Below are positions 39,606-51,805 of a stretch of DNA of 64,000 nt, in pieces (positions within the stretch are counted from its first letter, which is position 1; each line of letters starts with the position of its first letter). The position numbers and the translations under genes are program-made. The stretch is taken from the NCBI GenBank assembly GCA_905250125.1, contig CAJNOL010000581.1, positions 1 through 64,000 on the forward strand, given 5' to 3'. Source of the stretch: Rotaria sordida (lineage: Eukaryota; Rotifera; Eurotatoria; Philodinida; Philodinidae). Below the pieces are notes generated by a model that did no database searches, was not told where the DNA came from, and saw only the letters and a program-made list of their open reading frames with translations.

Positions 39606-42600
39606 TTACTGATTCTTCAACAAATACAATATCTCGAAAAAATAAATCCAACGATATTGATCATTATCAATCAACAAAATCTTGTCAAAATATGAAATCA
39701 ATTATTTCACCGAAAACGATTACAGCGGATTTTTCTGATATAGAAAGAAATAATATTTATGCTGAAACACCACCAAAAATGAAATCAACAACAACACTTA
39801 AAAATGATACAAATCATTATATACCAATACGTCAACAACGACGACCACCTATACCAGTTCGTACAGATTCCATGCGTAGTATTGGTAGTACAACAATTTC
39901 ATCATTTTCATCACAATCAACAACACCATCAAATTCATTTCGTCATGATTCAACAACAATTATGAGTCGATCAGCTGATGCAACAACATCATCATGTGAA
40001 TTAATAACACCAATAAAAAATGATATGAATCATTTGAAATCAAAATCAACATGTGATATTGAAACATCAATTTTAAATAATCATAATAAATGTTTAAATA
40101 TGATTACAAATGGAAATTTTGTACCATTACAAGCAGTTAAAGAAGATGAATGTCTTGAAATAGATGATAAAAATAATAATAATAATAATAATAATAATGA
40201 AAAATATTCACAGGTGAATAAATTCTCGAGATATTTTTAATTAAAATTTTAGATCAGAAGTTTAAATAGATTTCTTTTTTTTTTTTGCTTAATGAATAAT
40301 TTAAACTAAAGAAAAGAAAAAGTTAACTAATTATATGACTCTTTACAATGAATATCTATTCTCTTTCTTTCTCTCTTGACTCAATTCCTTGGATAATATG
40401 TTTCGTGTTTCCCTTTGCTTCAAGAAATTAGTCATTATGATGAAAGACACTCGAGGGGACACTGTCTTGCCTCATGCGTGCACATATTGTCTATTCATTG
40501 TATTGTATTACGTCCTGTATTGCTTTGAATCGTTTGATCATTGCCATTATATTTAGCTTCCTGTACATACTCTATTCTTTCTTCTCTTTCACTACAATTC
40601 TTCATCTTTCAGACTTCTGCTGTGTGGAATTAGTATAGGCCATGGTCGGACAACTGTATACACACATATAGGACCATTGTTACTACTCGCCAAAAGGAAA
40701 GAATGAAGATATTAATGTTTAGTTTTTTTTTTTTGGAAGTCGAAGATTCATTTGAGATTTATTCGCAACATCAATATCCTATTTATGCATCCGTTGTTTG
40801 CTGCACGTTCCCTTTTTTTTTACAACATTATCTTTTTTCTTTCAAGACATGGTTTTTGTGTCTGAACGAGATTTACTTCGACAACTTGTCTGTACCAACT
40901 AACGTCAATGTAAGAAGACGAGAAAAAAAGAAAGAAAGAATACATATGAACGAATAGTATATAGATGTCAAGTCGACGAATTCATATTATAAATGAGTTG
41001 TAATTGGCAAGTAATAGTAACAATCTTAAGTTAACGTCAAAAATTATTGTTCTAAATACTTTTCACATGATAGCATAATCAAGGTAAAAGAATCGAGAGA
41101 GAGAGAGAAGTAAAAGTTCCCTAGAGAAATTCTATCAATCAAAATCAATTGATGGTCATCATTTTTGTTATAAATACTAACCTAAAGCGACAAAGTGACA
41201 CTGTTAGTTCCACACGATTTATTGAAGGTTTTTTTTTTCTACCATCATATTTAATCTATAGCAGTCAGCCGAAATAAAATCATTTCTTTTTTTTTTTGTG
41301 TTTCAACATATAGGACAACGTATGAGAGAGAAAGAACTATTAAGAAATCATCTTTATCCCATGATTAATTCTAGTATGTTTATTACATTCCTATTGCATA
41401 ATGTATAGTCCATATATACAATTCACGAGATGATGCTTGAACAGACACATGAGTGGTATGAATAAATAAGAATAGATAGACAGAAGATTGCAAAAATGTA
41501 ATTCAAAGATCCTATAATTGTCCAGAGGCAAATGAGTGGATATGAATCTGAATTAATTTAATTTTATGAATGAATGAGTTACGACAAGGAGAAATTTCTT
41601 TTTTTTTTTAGAATGATAATCGACAGCAACGTATTGTTAGTGATATACTGAAGAAAAAAAATCCAACATCAATGATGGTAAAGAAAAAAACTATTGATTA
41701 TTATTATTATTAATAAAATATTTCATATTTTTAAATAGTCAAGAAATAATGCATTACATCAACGTTCATCATCAACTGATCCAACTGATGATGAATTACC
41801 AATAGGATATATCAATGGTAGAAATAAATTTCTAATTATATATATATATATTTCTATAATTAGGTTTCAATCGTAATAATCGTGTTCGGTCAAGTCTTCC
41901 ATTTATAGTTAAACCTGCCGTAAATAAATCAAAATCAAATTCACTTGGTAATTAATTTTTTTTAAATTAAAATAAATTTAAGAGTAAAAGAAAAAATTTT
42001 TAGGTCTTTGTTTTTTAATTTGTGGTAATGAAACAAAAAAAGTTCTTTTACCAGCTTATATTTCATGTTTGGATACACTTAAAGCCTTATTTGTTCGGTA
42101 AAAAATTTTGGTTTTCTTTTCTTTTGGTAGAAGATTTAGTTTTATTTTTTATTTTTAATTAAAGAGCATTTCCACAATATTTGACAATGAAACAAATGGA
42201 TAGTGATTGTATTCGTATTTATATACGTGAATCAGATAAAGATATTTTTTATCAATTAGAAGATATGAGGTAATCTTCAAAAAAAACCTATTATGAAAAG
42301 AAAAAATAATTTTTTTTTGTTTCAATACAGTGATGTTAAAGATCGTTCTATATTAAAAATTGTTCAATTAAATAATAATAATAATAATAATAATAATAAG
42401 CCACATGTTTCTTTTAAAGAACCTGAAATTTATGAATTATCAGGTCCTATTATTAAAAATGAAATGAATTGTCAACGTTTAAATCGTTTTGGTCTTACAT
42501 CATCTACTAATGGATCTATAGAAAATAAATCAAATGATACTTCATCATATTCTCTTAATGATTTAAGACATGGAAATATATCTGTTGGTCATACACAACC

Positions 42601-45600
42601 AGCTACTAGTTAGTATAAATAAATAAATAAATAAATCTTTTAATATCTATCTAATATCTTTTATATTATAGTATTAAAAGGTATATTATCATCACCAAGA
42701 AGTACTCCAACAACACCTCGAAATGATGAAGAAGCTGCTCGGTAATACAAAATTATTATTCTTTTTTTTTTTTGGTTGAATGAAATTTTACTAGAATTGC
42801 TCAGAAAAAAGTTGTTTATATGAACAACCAAAAAGGGTTCATGCCTTTAGGCTTTTCTTCTCGAATTATTATTATTATTTTACTGAATTTTCAGCGTATT
42901 GCAGAATATAATGAAAAAAATCGTAATAAGAAGTTTCCATTTGAACTTTTACGCGATTAGCACATCTCATGGGGATTGTTATATTCTGCAAGTTTTCGCT
43001 CAAACGAATGCTTCTCTTCTGAGATAATACATTTACAAAGAACATTACCATCCGACAAACACTTCCGTAATAGCCCATTTTCACGCTATTTCATATCTTA
43101 GGAGTGCAGAATCATCCATTTTTTTGTTTTAAGAAATATTGCACTCTTGACCTTTGGCAGATGTTAAAAAAAACCATGTATTTTTGGAGGTACGCCCAGT
43201 ATTTTAATCTTTGTATTTGAATCCAAGGAGCTAAAAGAAACCAAAAGAGAACAGCCAAAACAATGTCTAGTATTTGTCGACAAAGATTCCAGCTTTATCG
43301 AACGTATTGCTGCTGAGAAAGTTGAGCGATTTTTAGCTTTTACAACTCAGATATGTCCTAGAAGGAGGCATTTGCCAATTTGAAATCTATGACAACTTTT
43401 GTTCTACTCATTGAGATCTATCTACTCTGAAAGTTTCAAATATTTCTGATGAACCATTCTTCAGAAATCCCAGAAAGAATGAGACTTACGAAAAAATTAT
43501 CCATTTGAGTTGAAACTTTCAGAATATAATAAGTGCTATGAGATCTGCTATTAGGAAAAATTTCAAACGAAAGCTTTGTATTGCCGTTGTTTTCTTTATA
43601 TTCTCATCTAAAGTATAAATACTATTTCTAAGCTCAAACTGAGAGTATTACTTTGAGAGATTTCCTTGAAAGTTACAAAGATAGGATCGATTCGATTTCA
43701 TCATCTCTGATAATTTAGAGAGAGATTCTAAGACAAAAATAATGTCTTTTTTTTCGTACGATACTTTGATTCGATTGAAATTAAGTTTTTTTGATTTTAG
43801 TACTAAAATGGTATCAATGGAAAAACAACTTGAATCATTAACTGCATTAGTTAAAGAATTAACGAATCCAATAAAATCAAAAACAGTATTAGATTATTAT
43901 AATAAATCTTTACATCAACAATTACATGAATTAAAAATCAAGACTCATACATTACGTAATGATTTATTCTCAATACGACGTATGCAACAATCCTTACATG
44001 AAAATTTTAAAAATGAACTTGAACAAGCAAATAAAAAAATTCAAGTAAATTATTGATTAAATTATCATAAAAAAAGAAAAGAAAATATTGCTTTTTATTA
44101 TTATTTTTCTATATAAAGGAACAATTTATACGATTAAATCAAAATGAAATAATTCGTCAAATTAAAAATGAATTTGATTTATATGTTAATAATCGTACTA
44201 AAATTGATCAAGATCTTGAGTATTACTAAAACATATTTGTTTTTATTTTTTTTTTTTTATCTCATAAAAATAATTATTATTTTATCATTAAATAGAGATT
44301 TAGAATTAACAGTTGAAGAATTTCAAAATGATGTCAAATTCAAACAATGTTATGCAAAAATAAATGATGTCGAAAGTTTTGCATTAGTGCTTAGTACAAT
44401 AAGTCGTTCATTAGTTGATTTAAAAAGTAATTAAAAAATAAAAACAAAATTATTTTAATTAAATTTTGAAATAAAATCTTTTTTTTTTCCACAGCTACTT
44501 TTCCTGTATTACGTGAAAAACTTTCTTCATGTAATCAACCATTAATAATAAAGTAAGCAAAAATACAAAAATATATATCTTTACAAAGTAACATTGCAAA
44601 ATGATAAATCACCTTTGAATAGAGTCTTACATTATTAGATAGACCCTATTGAAATTAGAAAATCTCGAAAAAAAAAATTCATGTCTATGCGTCTATCTAA
44701 CAAAATACTTTGATTATCTTCAAAATCGACTTTCGAGTTCAAACTTTATAGAAACAAATTTTTCAATGGGATTCATGTCATTGCCAGAATTAAAAATGGG
44801 CGGGTGTAGTCTTAATAACTTGACAACGGTAACAGCTAGCAATCTGCATCTTTCAGCAATCGAATGAGGAGAACTTCGGACATCCATCTTCGTAAGGCAT
44901 TCAAAAAAAAATACATCGAAATAGTATTTTATTGCAAGGAGATTTTGATCGAAAGTCAGAAAATTTGCTAAAAATCAACAGAATTCTATAGAATTTGATT
45001 GAGTAGATATGCAATTTTGTTGATCTAACATTCAGATATCAGACGATAATTACTTGAATTATAGATTTGAGTCTCTCAATCTAAAAAAAACATGCCCCAA
45101 TCAAAATTAAATCCGAACACAACACTATTTTCATGTATTTTTTTGAACGTTTTATGGCGATGATAATTTTAAAAAAGTTTTTCTTATATAGTATCAAGTA
45201 AAAAGACGTCCGATATTCTGCTCTTTGGATCGCTAACTGTTGCCGTTACCGAGTTATTGAGCTTACACTCGTCTTTCTTTAATTCTACCACGGACACTAA
45301 ATGATTGTGAAAATGTCAATTATCCATATGGAAAAGTTTTTTGTCGAGGTTCTGTGACTCCTTCCACATTTCTCATAGCAACGGAGGTCAAGGGTCATTG
45401 GGTACGTTTCCATAGCAACCGAGGACAACGAGCGTCAGAAAAGTTCCTTATCAACGGAAAAAGTTGCTGAAAGACACTAATCACAAAACTTAGATTGTTC
45501 TAGAACATTCCGAAGCCATCCTCGAAATTTGAATGCCTGAAATACATTCGTAAATGTTCTAAGTAGGACAGTGTTTTATTTTATGCAGATAAAAATTTAG

Positions 45601-46835
45601 ATTCAAGATATCAAAGATGATGGCTATTGAGACCTGTTGTAGATATAATAGATATGTAGACGAATTTGGAAGTTCAATGTAGAGTTCTAGTGAAAGATCA
45701 TGACATTTTTTTGAAAAACTATGGTCATAAATCTTGTTATATTTTGTCTAGTCTTAATAAAACTTATTTAAAAAAAGTGATTTATAAATTAATGAAATAA
45801 TTTTCTTTTGTTAGATTTTTACATGAAGAACCTGAATGTCTGGATTATACAATTAAAAAATGTAAACGTTTAACAACAATGCTTTATCAACTAAAACAGT
45901 AAAATTTTTCATAATATATAAACTAGAAAGAAAAAAAAAATATTTTTTTTCATTTTAGATTAGCATGTAATCAACAAAATAAATCATTACGAAAATTTTC
46001 ATTGAATATAAATGAAAAATTAGTTGATCGAAAACGTTTATTAGAAGAAATTCAATCGATAACATTAAATTCTGAAGGAAGAATTAAAGCTATTGAAGTT
46101 TGTGAAAAAATTTTTTTTTTGCTTTTTTTCTCTTGACTGTTTTTTTTTTTTGTCTTTTAGAAAGCAGAAAAAATACGAGAACGTCGTTTACATTATGAAA
46201 ATCAATTAGAAAATCTTAAACAAATAAAACCAAATTCTGATCAAGTAAAACTGAATTCTATATGTTTTTCAATGTAAAAAATTTTTGTTTTTGTTTAGGT
46301 CAATGGATATTTTGATAATCGAAGTTTAACAAATTCTTTAAGTACACGAACAAGTATATGTTCAACTGATTCGAACAATTATTTATCTCCTTCATCATCA
46401 TATGTACTTCGACAAGCATTAATAAATTCATCAATAATAAATGATTCGAAAACTCATTTACAATCATCTATAAAACCTACATCAAAAGTAACATTTTCTC
46501 AACAATTAATAACAAATGATAAAACATCATTAATAAATAAAAAACCTAAACCAAATCCTCCACCACGTATTCAAAGTACACCATCATCATCAATTATATC
46601 AAGTGCATCATCAAGTTCATCAACATCATCATCATCGACAAATGGAAATTCACGTTTTTGTGGTATTATACCATTATTATCAGTTGATCGTCGTCTTAAT
46701 GGACGATGTTATTCATTTTCATCATCAAGTACTGATACAGATTCAATTGTATCAAATTCTCATAAATCAACAAAATTAATTAATACAAAATCTCATCAAA
46801 CAACATTAATGCGTGCTTCTGTTACTGATTTGTAG
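39606..46835 (+). CDS. SRCIN1: p140Cap / sickle-tail (SRCIN1/KIAA1217) family protein, common exons
   Basis: Cytoskeletal scaffold family; vertebrate p140Cap restrains Src kinase and links to actin and microtubule partners. Common exons: 39606-40213, 41612-41677, 41739-41817, 41864-41947, 42004-42097, 42165-42269, 42331-42608, 42672-42741, 43801-44044, 44119-44219, 44296-44426, 44495-44552, 45815-45898, 45959-46097, 46161-46244, 46299-46835 (2762 nt; plus a first exon about 927-950 aa). The first common exon begins two bases into a codon and has no own start near its border, so a phase-1 first exon is required; ATG at 39692 would be a fallback. The N-part is Ser/Thr-rich with RRPPIPVR and a poly-Asn tract. 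The family (AIP3-like) domain spans 42004-42608: AYISCLDTLKALFVRAFPQY, DCIRIYIRESDKDIFYQLED, DVKDRSILKI. Coiled coils follow from 43801 (MEKQLESLTALVKEL) through 46244, then a Ser/Pro tail with PKPNPPPR ending SVTDL. Confidence 0.88.
40173..40199 (+). repeat. Coding (AAT)n tract encoding poly-Asn
   Basis: Nine AAT codons in a row near the end of the first common exon; a second coding (AAT)n run lies at about 42372-42400 in the exon after the AIP3-like domain. Both are in frame, so length changes in units of three would be tolerated. Confidence 0.85.
40214..41611. other. Long intron (1398 nt) of the p140Cap-like gene
   Basis: No exon in phase was found between the first common exon and the NDNRQQR exon. 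Rich in T/C runs. No terminal inverted repeats recognised. Further regulatory or alternative exons cannot be excluded. Confidence 0.4.
42742..43800. other. Long intron (1059 nt) of the p140Cap-like gene, probable fold-back insertion
   Basis: CAGAATATAA...CATGAGATGTGCTAAT (reverse complement near 42950-42990) resembles CAGAATATAATAAGTGCTATGAGATCTGCTATTAG near 43510-43555, so the intron carries inverted similar segments. A GAGAGATTTCCT motif near 43655 is shared with the end of the 28-kb hairpin element. No coding content. Confidence 0.4.
44553..45814. other. Long intron (1262 nt) of the p140Cap-like gene
   Basis: No exon recognised. A locally GC-richer stretch (about 45340-45480) holds two similar CATAGCAAC-GAGG words. 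The 72-codon frame at 44649-44867 has no support as a gene. Confidence 0.4.
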
Positions 46836-47032
46836 TCAGGTTTTTTTTTAATGTAAATAGTTTGATTCTTGGTTTTTCTTTTTCCTATGGTAATTAAAAG
46901 TCAACCCTATCATTTAAATGTTGTATATAAATGAAGAAAAGCATTCAAGCGAAACACGATGAGGAATGTGTTTGTATGATCAGTTTCTTTCTTCAACTGT
47001 GTTTTTTCTCTTCGAACAAGACAAGTCATTGA

Positions 47033-48891
47033 ATGGGGACGTTATTAAGGTGAGTCATAAACTTATAGTGTTTTGTCAGGGACACAGAGAGAAAACAATA
47101 TATACGATAAGTCAATAAAATAAATACCTAATATAAGTATACATGACAGTTCGAACAAGGATTATAATCGTGTGCTTGAAAAACAACCACGAAAATCTAT
47201 TGGCCTAGCGAAATTTGACGTGCAAGATAGGTTACAACAACATCCTCTTGTTGGTACACTTTCGGTAAATTTTTGTAATGTTTAATATTAAATTTAAGTG
47301 TATAGTTCTAATAAATAGATTCCTGATCCTGTGCGTTTTTCTCAATTGAAAAAACAAAGTCCTGACTCTTCTAACGAACAACCACGTTCTCCATTGAACC
47401 AGACACTAATACAGGTGATGATTCGTTTTGTTTTTGTTCTATTTTATAGAAAATTATTTTTATAGTCTTTTCAACCTAAAAATCTTACTCCTGTTACTGA
47501 TAATCAAATACAACAAGAGCAATATCAACCAGAAAAACAATTAATTATTCGAAAACCTTCATATTATTTTCAACTGAATTTTCCAATGTATAATGAACCA
47601 ATCAATAATGATGCTATTGTAATAGCTCGTTCTGTTATTGATTTTAATAATCAACGACGATTCAATAATAATCAATTATCATCATTTCAACCTAATGGTA
47701 CAATAATTGAACATAATGGAAAACAATATCTAACAGATTTAAGAGAACGTATAGAACAACGTTGTGTAGAAATTTTTGATGAAAATACAGGTCGAATAAG
47801 ACTATTTGAAGTTACAGATTATATACCAACTAGAATAATACAAACAATAAGAAGTACACCTCAATCTCAATTACAAAGAAGAACTCCTCTCAATGGTTTA
47901 CCTCCACGTTTTCCTTTAAATCAAAGTTCTAGACGTTTGCCTATATCAAGTGATCGAAAAGCAGCAGTAACATCATCAAATCTTGCTGATATCAAGGATT
48001 TAAGTAAGCATTCGAACTCCTTGAAAAAAAATATTTTGGCTTTCAAAAATTTTTATTTGATAGATAATCGTGAAACTCTCGCACGTGAATTTGATCTATA
48101 CCAAAGTGGTGCTAGATTACCAATCAATAATGATAACGCATCTCCTCAAATTTCATCTAAACGACAAGCAACAAATCATAGTTCAAGAGATTTAAGTTCT
48201 CCTCATCCAGTACATTCTCAATCTAATGCACCGAATTCTTTACCATCAACTTCAAAAAATGTACCTGATAAAAATTTATCTAAACCATATCATTCACAAG
48301 TACCATCAACCCGTCTACATAGTCCAACTGCTTCTAATAATAGTACACACTCATCTGAGACTAAATCTACTAGTAAATATTAATTTATCTAATGAAATAA
48401 GATGAAAGAAAAACTTTCTTTCTAGCTTCAAGTGATGATTCAGACAGTGAAACTACTAATCAAACATCACCATCATATAATAGAACTGGTGGAAATAATC
48501 GAAATAATATAAGAAATTCTCGTGGAACAACTAGTGGATATAATTCATCAACACAATTTGATCCATTTGCAAAAAGAGTCAATACACGTGATCATCATTA
48601 TATAAAACGATCCGGTGTTAATAAGTATGTTGGAAAGTTTTTCTTTGTTTCTTTTTAATAAGTCTATTGTTTTTTTTTTTGTTATTAGTTATTCAGAACC
48701 GACGATAAATAATCGAATGTTGCAAAAACCTGCTGTTTATGATTATGCACCTATCCCAGCAGCTTATAAACAATCAAGTTAGTGTTATTAAAACAAAAAG
48801 ATTATTGTTTTCATTTTTTATCACTTTTTTTTGTATCATAGATCGAAATCAATATATTCGTAGGGGACACTCGGATTTCTATGATGGTTGA
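47033..48891 (+). CDS. Unrecognised protein with N-myristoylation-type start (470 aa, 8 exons)
   Basis: Exons 47033-47049, 47150-47264, 47319-47414, 47466-48003, 48064-48372, 48426-48624, 48689-48777, 48842-48891; every junction is in phase (1413 nt). The first exon is only 17 nt (ATG GGG ACG TTA TTA AG) with a GTGAGT donor; joining gives MGTLLSSNKDYNR, matching the myristoylation consensus (Gly2, Ser6). The centre has the only non-repetitive block: GTIIEHNGKQYLTDLRERIE, then RCVEIFDENTGRIRLFEVTD, then IPTRIIQTIR. The rest is Ser/Asn/Pro/Gln-rich and probably disordered, ending HSDFYDG. Intron 48004-48063 is exactly 60 nt and open, so its retention would add 20 residues without changing frame. 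No family recognised; a membrane-associated adaptor is a guess. It starts about 200 bp after the p140Cap-like stop, on the same strand. Confidence 0.72.
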
Positions 48892-49281
48892 AAAATAATA
48901 TCAATTTTTCTAGTATTTTTTTTTTAATAGAATAAAGTTTATTTTTATTTTTCTTGTAAGTTATTTCGATATTGATTTTTGCAATTTTCTTCGACTGTCA
49001 TTGACTTCCATTAGCATTTTATTGGACTATGAAATTATTTGATATGCATCAGTGATTTGATATTTGTAAAAAATATTATTATTATTGTTCATTTCTATTA
49101 ATATATCGTGAAAGTATTTGACATGATGTTTTTTGTTTTATTTATTTTCTTCATTATCAAGTTTTTGATAGTAGTAAGATATCATATAAACGATACGTCA
49201 AAGATAGGGATGTGGCGAAGAGAAAAAAGTGAAAATGAGAAGGAGTGCAAGGAAATTTTTTGAGAGCTGAAAAGATATATA

Positions 49282-50172
49282 TAGTGAAGTGCAAAAAAAA
49301 TTGCCGTTGCATATATGCATTTTCTCGAACCATATCTGTGAAGTGCATGAATGGATTCTTCTGAAACTTCCATCGACAGTCAAAGAGATGCTATAGATTG
49401 TGGTGAGAGCGAGACACCTCCAAAAGTATGGTTCCATAGGCTGAGAGACATCGTGATTCGAGCATCCACCGCTTTTCTGCCATATCGAGCGGTTATCTTA
49501 CACTGACGGGACTACAGCAATCATTGAGCTACGAAAATCGTCTTCTTAGGGAAGGTCTCTGTCCATAGCATCTAACAAAATTCAAATGAGCTTCAACCAC
49601 AAGGCATCTTAGAAACAAATGGAATATCAAGGTCTGTCGAACTTCCAGCACAAATGGCGCTCCCACCCAATTTTTACATTATCTCGATCATGGCTTGTCC
49701 AATCGACTTGAAATTTTCAGAGTAGACAGACCACAGCTAGTAGATGGAATTTTGTTCCAAGTGAATAATTCTCAAGATTCATCTTCAAGGTCAAATCGAA
49801 GTCACAAGTTGAGAAGGTGGTATTGAGTTTGTTTCCTGTCTTAGAAATCCTATCGAGCTCAAACTTCGGCTACAAAACCTTGATCCAAAACGAGATTCAT
49901 GGCTTCTTTCACTTTTCTTCAAAACACACATTTTAGGCTAGGATACAATCCAGGTACATAGGCAAAACGATCCTAACTTATTTGAGCGCATCAATAAAAG
50001 CATAGTGTTTACTTCTTTTTTGGTTGGGGAGAAAGCGAGCTAGTTATGGATTATTATATTTGGATACTCTATTGTATGTGCGACTTATATATAAAAACAC
50101 TTTATGATATTCATCGTGTTCAGTGGGATAATTTTATCAAATACTAACGGCAATTTTTTTTGCACCCCACTG
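49282..50172. mobile_element. Non-autonomous Tc1/mariner-like element (~891 bp)
   Basis: The left end TAGTGAAGTGCAAAAAAAATTGCCGTT and the reverse complement of the right end CAGTGGGGTGCAAAAAAAATTGCCGTT match at 24 of 27 positions. Both ends are flanked by TA (49280-49281 and 50173-50174), the target duplication typical of the Tc1/mariner superfamily, whose termini usually start CAGT. The interior has no transposase-length ORF, so it is a deletion derivative, a MITE or strongly decayed. Confidence 0.8.
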
Positions 50173-51770
50173 TATATATCAATTTTTAAAAGTAGGAAAG
50201 TGCTGAACTTTCTTTTTTTTTCATTTGACGATCTTTTTCTTAATAAAAAATAATCTGATCGGAAAAAACTGAGATTTCCACATAATAAAATAATTCATTG
50301 CAAATTAAGATTATTCACGTGAAGGATTTCGAATAAATCTAGCTATTTCACGTCATTATCTGAAATGAAAACGCCTTCTTCCATAACATTCAGCTTGTAT
50401 TGGAATTCAAAGAATTCGAGCAAATCTGACAATTCTATTTCTGTTCCTCTTTTTCTAGACTTTTTTTGAATACCTTGCAGTGTTTTATCCAGCATGAGGG
50501 TCGAGAGGACAGTGTATCTCAGAAGATCTGGTTGATCTTCCTAGAGTTTATAGTTATTGTACCACATATTATGTATTTGTGCTGCTAAATATAGAACTTC
50601 ACCTTCCAGGAGTTTTAAATCGTTCCTCTGAAAGAGAAAATCTGGATAAAACATTGTCATTCTATTGAAATACCACATTTACTCGAATTCTTTAATTCTC
50701 ATCACTAGTTTGACATCAATCAGTTAAGGGCACCTTTACCTTCAATATTGAGATTGTTTGATATATATTTACGCTAAGTTATACGTTTATATGAAATATT
50801 AAAGCATTCCTTTAATTTTCCAGTTCATGGACAGTGAGTATTGCTGTACTGAGTGAAAAATACATCACATACCAACATATATCATACTGAGTTGAGTACA
50901 AGATAAAAGCAGTCCTGTCCAGATTAACGAGCAAGATAAGAAAAGATAAGACACAGGATAGAACAGAATGTACCAACTCATTCAGTTATCTTATCTACTT
51001 TACAGATAATCAAATGAAGTGTAGCAGACATTTTCCACATTGAAAACAATAATAGACGAAAGTTGGAAAATGATAGTGATGATTGAAAGATTAATATACT
51101 TCGATTAATATTTGACTATGGAAGACAACAGATTTAAACTAAAACTATTTAGATCTATTAATAAATTGAAAAAAAAACTTTAGATTTTCATTTGGTATAA
51201 TTCAATCAATTTATTTGATATCACTGGGTTCTGTAAGCAACAGAAACTAATTCTATCACAAAAGTGAACTCATGTCCATGCTGAACATTGTGACTAGATC
51301 TTCTTTATATTGTTTCTGAAGTGAATCATTATATTTAAGAAAATACTCATATTACTTGTAAACAAAATGAAATATGAAAATCAGAAGTTGTTCTATTTTG
51401 CATGATGTCTTCAACCGCAACGCATAAAAGGATAGACAAAGTTGTACTATACTTACCTCTGCTAATAGATGTAAATCAAAAACCAATGAATTTGAATGAC
51501 ATCTACTGACAGATTTACAACTAAACCAATCGTTTATTAAATGCATTTTCATATAAAGATTAAAAAACGCGTATTTTAATTTTTTTATATTGTTTATTCA
51601 ATAGATATATGATTTGTTTAAGAAATATTAAACAAATATTGATCGTCTATTTTCATTATTATTATTATCTTCTAAATCTTAATAAATTATCTTTTCTTTT
51701 TAATGAATTTATTTAAATCAATATGTTTTATTTTGTTTTTCTTTAATTCTATTACATTTATTTGCTTTTT

Positions 51771-51775
51771 TTCAG
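51771..51775 (+). promoter_or_regulatory. Splice acceptor in the PSMB4 5' UTR
   Basis: TTTGCTTTTTTTCAG followed by ACTTTAA lies 30 nt upstream of the PSMB4 ATG. It may end a 5'-UTR intron or be a spliced-leader trans-splice site; bdelloid rotifers are known to use SL trans-splicing. Confidence 0.4.
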
Positions 51776-51805
51776 ACTTTAATTTGAATCAGAAAAAAAA
51801 ATAAT

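Larger units (their letters stand above)
48892..51805. other. Intergenic region upstream of PSMB4
   Basis: Holds a Tc1/mariner-like element (49282-50172) and otherwise AT-rich DNA without supported exons. The overlapping short minus-strand frames at 49157-49437 lie across the transposon end and are not genes. Confidence 0.6.

Noticed and set aside
44168..44434. Open frame starting MNLIYMLIIVLKL
   Set aside because: Its N-terminal part is an exon read out of frame and then an intron; only the part after 44296 is coding, as an exon of the p140Cap-like gene.
49157..49437. Three overlapping minus-strand frames
   Set aside because: They overlap each other in different frames and cross the end of the Tc1/mariner-like element.
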